Origin: an uncultured Treponema sp.
GTDB taxonomy: Bacteria; Spirochaetota; Spirochaetia; Treponematales; Treponemataceae
Assembly: GCA_946535985.1 (NCBI GenBank)
Contig: CAMNDY010000016.1
Coordinates: forward strand, 1-38,638
Direction: 5' to 3'
DNA length: 38,638 nt
Below the pieces are notes generated by a model. The model searched no databases, was not told the DNA's origin, and worked only from the letters and a program-made list of their open reading frames with translations. The position numbers and the translations under genes are program-made. Shown piece by piece: positions 25,346-32,892 of the stretch. Numbering within the stretch: position 1 is the first letter of the stretch; every line of letters starts with the position of its first letter.

Positions 25346-26839
25346 ATGAAAAAGATATTTTTAACGCTAATCGTTTTGGCAATTGCAGCATCATCTTACG
25401 CCCTCAAAAAGCCTGTAGCACTTAATAAAATAATGACAGTGTCTCAGGACCTTCAACTCTACAAAGAAGCAGCTTCTGAAGAGGAAAGCGGTACCCTTGC
25501 TTCTAACGAGTTTGTGGCAATTCAAAAAATCGGGCCGGAAGCAATTATTGAAGGCATAAAGAGCAACTGGGTTTGCGTATATATTCTTGATGAAGATAAA
25601 TTCAGAAATGGAGAAATAAGTTATACCGGAAGAAATGGCTGGTGCTTCGGCGGCTACCTGGATGACATAAATGTAATGCGGAATACCTTTGCTAATCCCT
25701 ATGTTATCCTTAAAGATGGAATTGGCTCCGATATTACCTTGTATGGAAAAACTAAAGATAAGTTTTATGCAAGCGAAATTGTAGAAGCCGATGAATCAAA
25801 AACTAAAGTTGTAAACGGCCAGAAATGGTTTTTTATACGAAAGCTTAACCAGACAAATTATTCATATTACAAAGAAAACGTTGACCATGAAACTGCTATA
25901 GAAAAAATTACAGCAAGCCAGCCTAAGGATCTTTTTGGTACTGAAGAAATTGTCATAGACCATTGGGAAAGCTGGACTTCTGTTAAACCATATTCATTGG
26001 AAAATTATAGAGAGGTTGCAGACGGCGATTATTTTGTAAATAAAATTTATGCAAGTTCTGTCCAGGACGATTTAATATATCCATACGAAAACGCTTCTTT
26101 AGCTTTACACGTTGAAGGAGAAAATGCCTGGCTCTTTGATGCTTCGACCCTGCGCCGCTACTATAACCCCGATAAATATGATTACGGTGAATTTGTCAAC
26201 AAAGTACATCTTGGCCGCTGGAATGACTGTTCCTGGGATGACAGCGGCTCTATTTACACAGAATATGTATATGATAGAATGCCGGCAAGATCGGGTTATT
26301 TCTGGGGAGGCCACAAATACGACGATGAAGAATATTCAGAATTCTTCAACCCTTTTTGCCAGGACTTAAATACAAACTACTGCATGCATTACAAAGATGA
26401 ATATCATTGGGCAGACCAGGTATATAACAGAGACGAAAATGCTGCTTTTATGAATAAAGTTGTTCTCTTTGCCGCTTCTATTGATCACGGACTTCAAAAC
26501 GAATATATATATGTTTTTGAACCGGAGGATGTAAGACCAAGATTCAGATACGACATTCTTCTTCCGGTTTATGTAATGCTTAAAAATGATTGCAAAGCCT
26601 ATTCCACTGATGATTTTTCGAATGAAGCAGATACAGTACTACCTGCAAATTATAATGGTGGAGATTCTGTAGAAATAAACATTACGCTGGAAGAAATGAA
26701 AGTTACAGATCAAGGCGTTTATTACAAAGCAAAGTACGATGAAAATTCTGTCTGGGTTTATGAATATGACCTTCCGGCAAAATGCGTATTTTCAAGTGTA
26801 GAAAACATGAACAGGTATATTGCTTACTCAAACAAATAG
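25346..26839 (+). CDS. Exported SH3b-like protein of unknown function
   Basis: A 497-residue secreted protein. The signal peptide is MKKIFLTLIVLAIAASSYA. Residues about 30-110 look like a bacterial SH3 domain: LQLYKEAASEEESGTLASNE, then FVAIQKIG, WVCVYIL and NGWCFGGYLDD; a second similar unit follows at about 118-165 (DITLYGKTKDKFYASEIVEA, GQKWFFIRKL). The rest is rich in Tyr, Trp and Asp and unrecognised. SH3b modules often bind cell wall or ligands; treponemes carry many such exported proteins with no assigned role. AAAGGAAG precedes the ATG. Its last 16 bases overlap the end of oppF, read on the other strand. Confidence 0.75.
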   Translation: MKKIFLTLIVLAIAASSYALKKPVALNKIMTVSQDLQLYKEAASEEESGTLASNEFVAIQKIGPEAIIEGIKSNWVCVYILDEDKFRNGEISYTGRNGWCFGGYLDDINVMRNTFANPYVILKDGIGSDITLYGKTKDKFYASEIVEADESKTKVVNGQKWFFIRKLNQTNYSYYKENVDHETAIEKITASQPKDLFGTEEIVIDHWESWTSVKPYSLENYREVADGDYFVNKIYASSVQDDLIYPYENASLALHVEGENAWLFDASTLRRYYNPDKYDYGEFVNKVHLGRWNDCSWDDSGSIYTEYVYDRMPARSGYFWGGHKYDDEEYSEFFNPFCQDLNTNYCMHYKDEYHWADQVYNRDENAAFMNKVVLFAASIDHGLQNEYIYVFEPEDVRPRFRYDILLPVYVMLKNDCKAYSTDDFSNEADTVLPANYNGGDSVEINITLEEMKVTDQGVYYKAKYDENSVWVYEYDLPAKCVFSSVENMNRYIAYSNK

Positions 26840-27798
26840 CATCTCACCCTATGCCCAGGAGCAACTTCTTTAAAGTCCGGTAATTTTGTTTTGCATTGTT
26901 CGGTGGCTTTTGGGCAACGGTATGCAAAAGGACAGGAGTTTTCCTGCTGCAAGGTTGTTTTTACTTCCTGATTAGAATTACTTAAAACTCCCTGGGCACC
27001 TTCGAAAAGTAATTGTGTATAAGGGTGCATGGCTGTTTTGTAAAGATCTGCGGCAGGCGCTTCTTCTACAAGATAGCCCCGGTACATTACACCGATTGTG
27101 TCGCAGAAATAACAGGCAACTTTTAGATCATGTGTAATAAAAATATAGCTGAGATTTCTTGACTGGCGCAAATCCTGAAGAAGATTTAAAACCTGACCCT
27201 GAATAGAAACGTCAAGAGCAGATACAACTTCGTCGCAGATAAGAAGCGAAGGATTCATAATAAGGCCGCGTGCAATAGAAATGCGCTGTCTTTGTCCACC
27301 GCTGAATTCTGCCGGACGACGTTCAAGGTCTTGGATTGAAAGCCCTACTTCTGTAATTATTTTTTCTGCAAGCTCGCGTGCATGGGCTTTACCCTGCCAT
27401 AAAGAAGAATATTTGAGTCCTGTTGTAAGGACATTGTAAACTGTAAGCCGTGGATTAAGTGAGCGTGCAGGATCCTGAAAAATATATTTTACTTTTTCGC
27501 GGTAAAGACGAAGCTGCTTTTTTGTGTAGGCATCTACATCCGGCGGAAGAGCTTTTTCATCTGCATCAAAATATTTTATTGTACCGCTTGTCTGTTTATA
27601 AAGCTGAATGAGTAATCTTGCGCTTGTTGTTTTTCCGCAGCCGGATTCTCCTGCCAGTCCGTAAGTTGTTCCGCGACGAATTGCAAAGGAAACATCATTT
27701 ACAGCAAAAACGTTATGCTTGTTTTTTGCAAAAAAGCCTGCTTCGAGATTAAAGGTTTTTGAAAGGGCATTTACTTCGATAATATTTTCATTAGTCAT
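26824..27798 (-). CDS. oppF: Oligopeptide ABC transporter ATPase OppF
   Basis: A 324-residue ATPase energising oligopeptide import. It shows GESGCGKTTSARLL (Walker A), YIFQDPARSLNPRLTV (Q-loop with the family's PxxSLNPR), FSGGQRQRISIARGL (signature), LLICDEVVSALDVSIQGQVL (Walker B and D-loop) and the OppF/DppF C-terminal cysteine set (CPFAYRCPKATEQC) that in relatives can bind an iron-sulfur cluster. The start at 27798 is chosen for AAAGGAG about ten bases upstream; a longer form from 27837 would overlap the previous gene more. It overlaps the end of the fused OppC-OppD gene by eight bases, so it is translationally coupled. Confidence 0.93.
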   Translation of the reverse strand: MTNENIIEVNALSKTFNLEAGFFAKNKHNVFAVNDVSFAIRRGTTYGLAGESGCGKTTSARLLIQLYKQTSGTIKYFDADEKALPPDVDAYTKKQLRLYREKVKYIFQDPARSLNPRLTVYNVLTTGLKYSSLWQGKAHARELAEKIITEVGLSIQDLERRPAEFSGGQRQRISIARGLIMNPSLLICDEVVSALDVSIQGQVLNLLQDLRQSRNLSYIFITHDLKVACYFCDTIGVMYRGYLVEEAPAADLYKTAMHPYTQLLFEGAQGVLSNSNQEVKTTLQQENSCPFAYRCPKATEQCKTKLPDFKEVAPGHRVRCYLFE

Positions 27799-29803
27799 TA
27801 TTGCTGGTCTCCTTTTTGTCTGTGTAGTGACTTCCAAACTCTATAAGCGAAGAAACAAGCTTTTGTGTATAAGGATGCTTTGGCTGCTTGATAACCTCTT
27901 GAGAACTTCCTGTTTCTATAATTTGCCCCTGGTACATTACGGCAATTCTGTCTGATATTTGGGCAACAAGATTTATGTTATGGCTTATGAAAATTATAGA
28001 AAGATTTCGTTCCTGCTTGAGTTTAAGCAGAAGTGAAATTATTTGTGCCTGAATTGTTACATCAAGTGCTGTTGTAGGCTCATCTGCAATTAAGAGTTCA
28101 CAGTTCTGGGCAAGAGCAAGGGCAATTCCAACTCGCTGAAGCTGGCCACCGGAGAACTGATGCGGGTAAGATTTTAAACGTCTTTGTGGTTCAGGAATTC
28201 CAACCTGGGTAAGAAGGTCAACTGTTTTTTTGTCGGCTTCTTCCCGGGTGATTTTTGGCTCTAAGATTCTGAAGGTTTCAAAGAAGATACTTCCGATATT
28301 TTGCAGAGGGTCATAGGAACGGCCAGGCTCCTGGAAAATTATGGCAATTTTTTGTCCGCGGTATTCGCGAAGTTCTTTTTGAGAAAGTCCTAAGAGGTCT
28401 ATGCCCTTGTAATAAATGTGACCTGTGCATTCTGCATTTTGTGGGAGCAGCCCCGGAATGGCTGTTGTTGAAACAGATTTACCGCTTCCTGATTCTCCTA
28501 CAAGGCCAAGGATTTCTCCCTTGTTTACTTCGAAGGAAACTCCTCTTGCTGCAGGAATTGTTGTCCAGCTTGTTCCCCGCAATACATGGAAGCTTACGTG
28601 TAAATCTTGAACGCTGATGAGACTTGTCTGTGAAGAGGTCCCCGGGTTTTTAAGGGCGGAGCCCTTAGGAGAAGGGGGTGTCGGCGCAACGGAGTGCGAC
28701 GCAGGGGGAAGGCTTTCCCCCTCCTTAATTTTTTTAGAAATTTTCTTACGTCTTTTGAAGATGGCGTTGTATGGATCGTAAAAATCGCGAAGGGCATCGC
28801 CAATAAAATTGAAGGCAAGGGTTACCAGCAAAAGCATGAGGACCGGATACAAGAGCCATGGGAAGTTGCGCAGATTTGAAAGAGTTGAAATATCGCGGTT
28901 GATGAGGGAACCCCAGCTTACGGCAGGATCGTTTATACCAAGGCCTAAATATGAAAGGGTTGTTTCGCTCATGATAAAGCCGGGCACGCTAAGGGTGATG
29001 CTTACAATAAGAAGGCTTGTGATTTGTGGAATGATGTGGCCGAATATTACGACGAGCGACGGAAGACCTTCGAGTTTTGTATTAAGGATGAACTCTTCGC
29101 GTTTTACAGAGTGCACTACTCCACGCACGGTTCTTGCACTACCGGGCCAGCCTACCAGCGAAAGGATGAGTGTGATTATCATGTAGGAGGTGCCCGAATC
29201 CATGCGGCTGTTAAGGAGAGAACGCAGGAAGAGAATAAAATAGAGGCTTGGAATGAGCATAAAAAATTCTGCGAAGCGCATTATGAACCAGTCTGTTTTG
29301 CCGCCAAAGTAACCGGAGATTCCGCCAAAGATTATTGCAAGAAGCATTGAGATTGCAGTTGCCACAAAACCTATTGTTAAGGAAATGCGGCTACCAAAAA
29401 CTATGCGGCTGAAAAGGTCGCGGCCAAGATGGTCGGCTCCTAGAATGTAAACCGGGTAGGCCTGATCTTTTGTTCCAAAAAGATGGCGGTTGCAGGGAAT
29501 AAAGCCAAACAGTTTATATTCAAAACCTTTTGCAAAAAGTTTGAAATCGTGGGTGTAGCCTTCGTCTTTTACAAGGGCGTACTTCCAGCTGATTTTACTT
29601 ATGGTGCGGCATTCACGGACTTTTAAACCGTGAGAGGTTATCTGTAAGTTTGCAGGATGATAGGTGTTATTTTCGAAGGTTTGGGTTGGCTCATAGGGTG
29701 CAAAGAATTCTGCAAAAATCATTATAAAATATACGATTGCAAGGAATATGAGCGAGGTAAATGCAAGTGGTCGCTTTTTTAAGTATTGCCAGAGTTTTTT
29801 CAT
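27791..29803 (-). CDS. oppCD: Fused oligopeptide permease OppC + ATPase OppD
   Basis: A 670-residue single chain joining two normally separate subunits. Residues 1-350 are OppC: an N-terminal helix (PLAFTSLIFLAIVYFIMIFA), a 100-residue periplasmic loop, then GADHLGRDLFSRIVFGSRIS and the EAA loop (FILNTKLEGLPSLVVIFGHI). Residues 390-670 are OppD: GESGSGKSVSTTAI, IIFQEPGRSYDPLQNIG, FSGGQLQRVGIALAL and LLIADEPTTALDVTIQAQI. The linker (about 350-388) contains SHSVAPTPPSPKGSALKNP and is encoded by the GC-rich repeat at 28652-28721. There is no ATG, GTG or TTG suitable to start OppD separately after the repeat. One transporter would still contain one OppC and one OppD, so the fusion is plausible mechanically. 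AGGAGG lies upstream. Confidence 0.9.
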   Translation of the reverse strand: MKKLWQYLKKRPLAFTSLIFLAIVYFIMIFAEFFAPYEPTQTFENNTYHPANLQITSHGLKVRECRTISKISWKYALVKDEGYTHDFKLFAKGFEYKLFGFIPCNRHLFGTKDQAYPVYILGADHLGRDLFSRIVFGSRISLTIGFVATAISMLLAIIFGGISGYFGGKTDWFIMRFAEFFMLIPSLYFILFLRSLLNSRMDSGTSYMIITLILSLVGWPGSARTVRGVVHSVKREEFILNTKLEGLPSLVVIFGHIIPQITSLLIVSITLSVPGFIMSETTLSYLGLGINDPAVSWGSLINRDISTLSNLRNFPWLLYPVLMLLLVTLAFNFIGDALRDFYDPYNAIFKRRKKISKKIKEGESLPPASHSVAPTPPSPKGSALKNPGTSSQTSLISVQDLHVSFHVLRGTSWTTIPAARGVSFEVNKGEILGLVGESGSGKSVSTTAIPGLLPQNAECTGHIYYKGIDLLGLSQKELREYRGQKIAIIFQEPGRSYDPLQNIGSIFFETFRILEPKITREEADKKTVDLLTQVGIPEPQRRLKSYPHQFSGGQLQRVGIALALAQNCELLIADEPTTALDVTIQAQIISLLLKLKQERNLSIIFISHNINLVAQISDRIAVMYQGQIIETGSSQEVIKQPKHPYTQKLVSSLIEFGSHYTDKKETSNND
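28652..28721. repeat. GC-rich multi-hairpin repeat inside the OppC-OppD linker
   Basis: Hairpins in order: AAGGGC/GCCCTT with a GGA loop (28652-28666), CGCA/TGCG around 28684-28697, and GGGGGAA/TTCCCCC (28704-28721). The GGGCGGAGCCC core is shared with the element at 775-865. The whole unit is open in the gene frame and supplies the linker of a protein fusion. Confidence 0.75.
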
Positions 29804-29815
29804 TTTCGCCTCCTC

Positions 29816-30955
29816 CTATTCGTTTCCGTATCTGATTCTTGGATCTACTATGGCAAGCAGAATATCGCTTATTACCATACCTATGAGTACCAGGGCCGAA
29901 ATAAACATGCTGTTAGCAAGAACTAAGTTGATGTCTTCCTGAAGGACGGCATCGTACATTAGTCGTCCTATTCCAGGGTAAGCAAAAATAATTTCGAGAA
30001 CCAGGGAGCCGGAGAAAAGGCCTGCAAGAAGATTTGCACTTCCTGTGATATAAGGGTTTAAGGTATTGCGGAAGGCATGATTGAGGTAAACTCTTTTTTC
30101 GCTGATTCCGCGGGACCTTAAAGCAAAAATATAAGGCATGCCCATTTGGTCCAGCATTGTGGCGCGGATCATTCTCATTGTGCCGCCAAGGCCTCCTAAA
30201 AACGAAGCAAGCAGGGGCAGGAAAACGTGATGCATATAACTGAAGGTAAATTTCATTGGGGCATCTTTAAATGCAAAATCGGGATAGCCTGTAACCGGAA
30301 AAAGATTTGTGATAGACGCAAATAGCTGCAGCAAAATTAAAAGCAGGATTCCCGGAAAGGCATGAAAGAAAAGTGCAAAGAAAGTTGCGCCTACGTCCAG
30401 CCTTGTTCCGGCCTTGCTTGAGAAAAAGACTCCAAGCAGGAAGGAGAAAGTTGTAATAAAGACGAGGGCAATTAAATTAAGAAGCACGGAATTCCACAGG
30501 CGGCTTTTTATTAAAAATCCTACGGGCGCTTTTGAAATGAGGCTTGTTCCCAGATCGTGATTTACAATTACTCGCTTGAGCCATTTTACATATTGAACAT
30601 AAAAAGGTTTATCAAGGCCAAGCTCTGCACGGAGGGCATTCATTTGTTCTGTTGTAATATTTTTTTCCTGGGCGCCTGAGCCTCCCATTGAAGAGGTAGA
30701 ATTTTTTGCGCCGGGATTATCTGTGTTTGTAAGAAGCTGCTGTGTCATCATCTGGTCAACAATGTCTCCGGGGGCAAGCTCCATAAGGCCAAAAAGTGCA
30801 AAGCCTAAGAGAAAGAGCAGTACAAGCATTGTAATAATTCTTCCTGTGATGAAGGAAGCAAGAGGGGCCTTTGCTTTAAAAGCTTTTGCAGGGGCTGTAA
30901 TAGTTGCTTCTAATTTCCTAAAAAAAATTTTTACTTTATTCGTTTTCTTATTCAT
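29816..30955 (-). CDS. oppB: Oligopeptide ABC transporter permease OppB
   Basis: A 379-residue inner-membrane permease. It has a basic N-terminal tail of about 35 residues, the first helix (RIITMLVLLFLLGFALFGLM) followed by ELAPGD, a family marker, and five more helices. The EAA loop reads MPYIFALRSRGISEKRVYLN, and the C-terminus ends DPRIRYGNE as in OppB/DppB proteins. The outside loop after helix 1 is longer than usual and contains a Ser/Gly-rich insertion (NSTSSMGGSGAQ). GTAGGGG lies about eight bases upstream. It is ten bases from the binding-protein gene and 12 from the fused OppC-OppD gene, in one operon. Confidence 0.93.
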   Translation of the reverse strand: MNKKTNKVKIFFRKLEATITAPAKAFKAKAPLASFITGRIITMLVLLFLLGFALFGLMELAPGDIVDQMMTQQLLTNTDNPGAKNSTSSMGGSGAQEKNITTEQMNALRAELGLDKPFYVQYVKWLKRVIVNHDLGTSLISKAPVGFLIKSRLWNSVLLNLIALVFITTFSFLLGVFFSSKAGTRLDVGATFFALFFHAFPGILLLILLQLFASITNLFPVTGYPDFAFKDAPMKFTFSYMHHVFLPLLASFLGGLGGTMRMIRATMLDQMGMPYIFALRSRGISEKRVYLNHAFRNTLNPYITGSANLLAGLFSGSLVLEIIFAYPGIGRLMYDAVLQEDINLVLANSMFISALVLIGMVISDILLAIVDPRIRYGNE

Positions 30956-30965
30956 TTTTACACCC

Positions 30966-32795
30966 CTACTCTATCAGGTTTTTAAGATAGATGTGATCTG
31001 TAAGCGCACCGTTTTTGTTATCGTAATAGACGTTTGTCAGATCCCATTTATTGCGTATTCCAAAAAAGGATTTTGAACGCATAAGATAAATTACCGGGCA
31101 CTGTTCAAGAATAATTTCCTGATACTCATCCCAGATTTCTTTAGCCTTGTCATGATCAATTGTGTAACTACCCTCGTTGTAAAGATAATCTATGCGGGCT
31201 TCCCAATCGGTTGCAGGTTTTTCCTGGAAGGGATACCACAGGTGCAGGTTTCCGTCGCTTGGCCATACGTTTGCTCCCTGAGTTGGAAAAAGGTTTGAAC
31301 CAAGTCCTATAAAAATTGACTGCCAGTCGTAGGTGGCTGTAAGCATTTCTACAATTTTCTGAAAATCTATCTGGCGCACATTTACGGTGATTCCTACACG
31401 GGCACATTCGTCAGCAATAATCTGAGCCATGTCGTTTGCTACAGTACCACCGCTGGAGATTATAAGGTCATATTCTACCTTGTTTCCCTCCTGGTCGTAG
31501 TAGAGGCCGTTTTGTTTTTTAAAACCGATTGACTGCAAAAGTTCTTCTGCTTTGACCGGGTCGTATTTATATTTTAAGGTGATGTCTGGGTTGTAATATG
31601 GATTTGGTTCAGGGAAGAAAGAATATTTTGGTTCTGCAAGTCCGCGGTAAGTTTGAATTGCAACTCTTTCGCGGTTGAAGAGGCAGCTCATTGCTTGACG
31701 GAATTCTTTTTTTGTGAACCATTTGTAATATGGCTTATCCTTGTTCTGTGGATTTTGATTAAAGCTCCACAAGGATGAACCCATGGAACCTTCTGCATTG
31801 AATACTGTGTAATCATCTTTTTGATTTGCTACAAGCTCTTCTACCTGCTCAGGGCTTGGGCTATAAACTTCTGTCTGGCCTTGTTTGAAAAGAAGATAGT
31901 CTGTGTGGCTGTCTCCTACTATCTGGTAAATTTTCTGTTCGGGATATGGAATTGAATTTCCCTTTGAGTCTTTTTCCCAATAATTTGGATTGCGGGTAAA
32001 AACAAGGCGCTGGGCCGGAATGTATTCGGTGATGTACCACATGCCGCAGGATGGAAGTTCTTTTGGATCTTTGTCTACGCTGAACAAGGCCTTTATTCCT
32101 TCTGGACCATCTTTTTCTTTTGCAGGCTTAAATATGAAGGAAGGACAAAGCTCCATGTTTGTTGCAATTAAGGGGTCTGCTACAATGCGGGGAAAAATAA
32201 AATCAAAATTTCTGTCGTCGATTTTTACACAGTCAATGTGAGCCTCGGAACCATCTTCCATTAAAATCCACTGGGAACCGTAACCGCTTGAAGCAAAGGC
32301 CGGGTCGCCGTCTATTTCGTTATACCAGAAAACAAAGTCGTCGGAGGTGACAGGGACTTTTTTGTCGGAGCCATACCAGCTCCAGTAAAAGTTATCCCGG
32401 ATTGTATAATGAACTGTAAGTGTATTTGCTTTTTCGTCTGTTTCAATTGTGTAAGACGCCCCTTTTGCTTTCCATTCGCGGGCTGTCATATCATAATCAA
32501 TAAGATACTCAAGCGTCATACTTACAATGGAAGCACTTGTGCCGTCCCGCTCTGCAATTAACTGATTGAAGGTTTTTGGGTCAGACAGAATTGTGTCGTA
32601 CCAGGTGCCTCCAACTTTGCCGTCTTTAAAGCTTTCGCCCTTCCATGGTTTTGAAACTGTTTTTTGAATAAGCTCCGTATTGAGATTCTGGGAATATGCT
32701 TCTATTTCTTCCAGAGTCATTTCGGGGAGCTTTGAACACGACGCTAACATCAGGCATAATAAGCCTGCTGCTGCGAATAAAGTTTTTGCCCTCAT
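30966..32795 (-). CDS. oppA: Oligopeptide-binding lipoprotein OppA
   Basis: A 609-residue periplasmic solute-binding lipoprotein of the SBP_bac_5 family. The signal (MRAKTLFAAAGLLCLMLASC) ends in lipobox LASC, so Cys20 is lipidated. Features include SYTIETDEKANTLTVHYTIR, LPSCGMWYITEYIPAQRLVF and FRQAMSCLFNRERVAIQTYR, the common motif near the hinge. Length is somewhat above the usual 540. The start at 32795 is chosen because it gives the lipoprotein signal and has GGGTGGA just upstream; an in-frame ATG 69 bases earlier would precede the signal with unrelated residues. That ribosome-binding site is one arm of a perfect 12-bp inverted repeat (32797-32840). It heads the operon OppA-B-CD-F. Confidence 0.92.
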   Translation of the reverse strand: MRAKTLFAAAGLLCLMLASCSKLPEMTLEEIEAYSQNLNTELIQKTVSKPWKGESFKDGKVGGTWYDTILSDPKTFNQLIAERDGTSASIVSMTLEYLIDYDMTAREWKAKGASYTIETDEKANTLTVHYTIRDNFYWSWYGSDKKVPVTSDDFVFWYNEIDGDPAFASSGYGSQWILMEDGSEAHIDCVKIDDRNFDFIFPRIVADPLIATNMELCPSFIFKPAKEKDGPEGIKALFSVDKDPKELPSCGMWYITEYIPAQRLVFTRNPNYWEKDSKGNSIPYPEQKIYQIVGDSHTDYLLFKQGQTEVYSPSPEQVEELVANQKDDYTVFNAEGSMGSSLWSFNQNPQNKDKPYYKWFTKKEFRQAMSCLFNRERVAIQTYRGLAEPKYSFFPEPNPYYNPDITLKYKYDPVKAEELLQSIGFKKQNGLYYDQEGNKVEYDLIISSGGTVANDMAQIIADECARVGITVNVRQIDFQKIVEMLTATYDWQSIFIGLGSNLFPTQGANVWPSDGNLHLWYPFQEKPATDWEARIDYLYNEGSYTIDHDKAKEIWDEYQEIILEQCPVIYLMRSKSFFGIRNKWDLTNVYYDNKNGALTDHIYLKNLIE

Positions 32796-32796
32796 A

Positions 32797-32840
32797 AAAA
32801 ATCCACCCAAATATAGTTTACAACACCCGGGTGGATTTTT
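32797..32840 (-). promoter_or_regulatory. Leader hairpin covering the oppA ribosome-binding site
   Basis: AAAAATCCACCC and GGGTGGATTTTT (arms 32829-32840 and 32797-32808) are perfectly complementary over 12 bases, with a 20-base loop. On the minus strand the second arm contains the GGGTGGA binding site and a U-run ending one base before the ATG at 32795. The RNA hairpin would hide the ribosome-binding site, or end transcription, when formed. Confidence 0.6.
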
Positions 32841-32850
32841 AAAGTCGAAA

Positions 32851-32879
32851 TTAACAAAAATCAAATATTATGTTATAAT
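32851..32879 (+). promoter_or_regulatory. Promoter of the sensor diguanylate cyclase gene
   Basis: TTAACA (32851-32856), 17 bases, TATAAT (32874-32879). The start point near 32886 leaves only about seven bases before the ATG at 32893, and no ribosome-binding site is visible. Confidence 0.6.
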
Positions 32880-32892
32880 AGAAGAATAGCGC

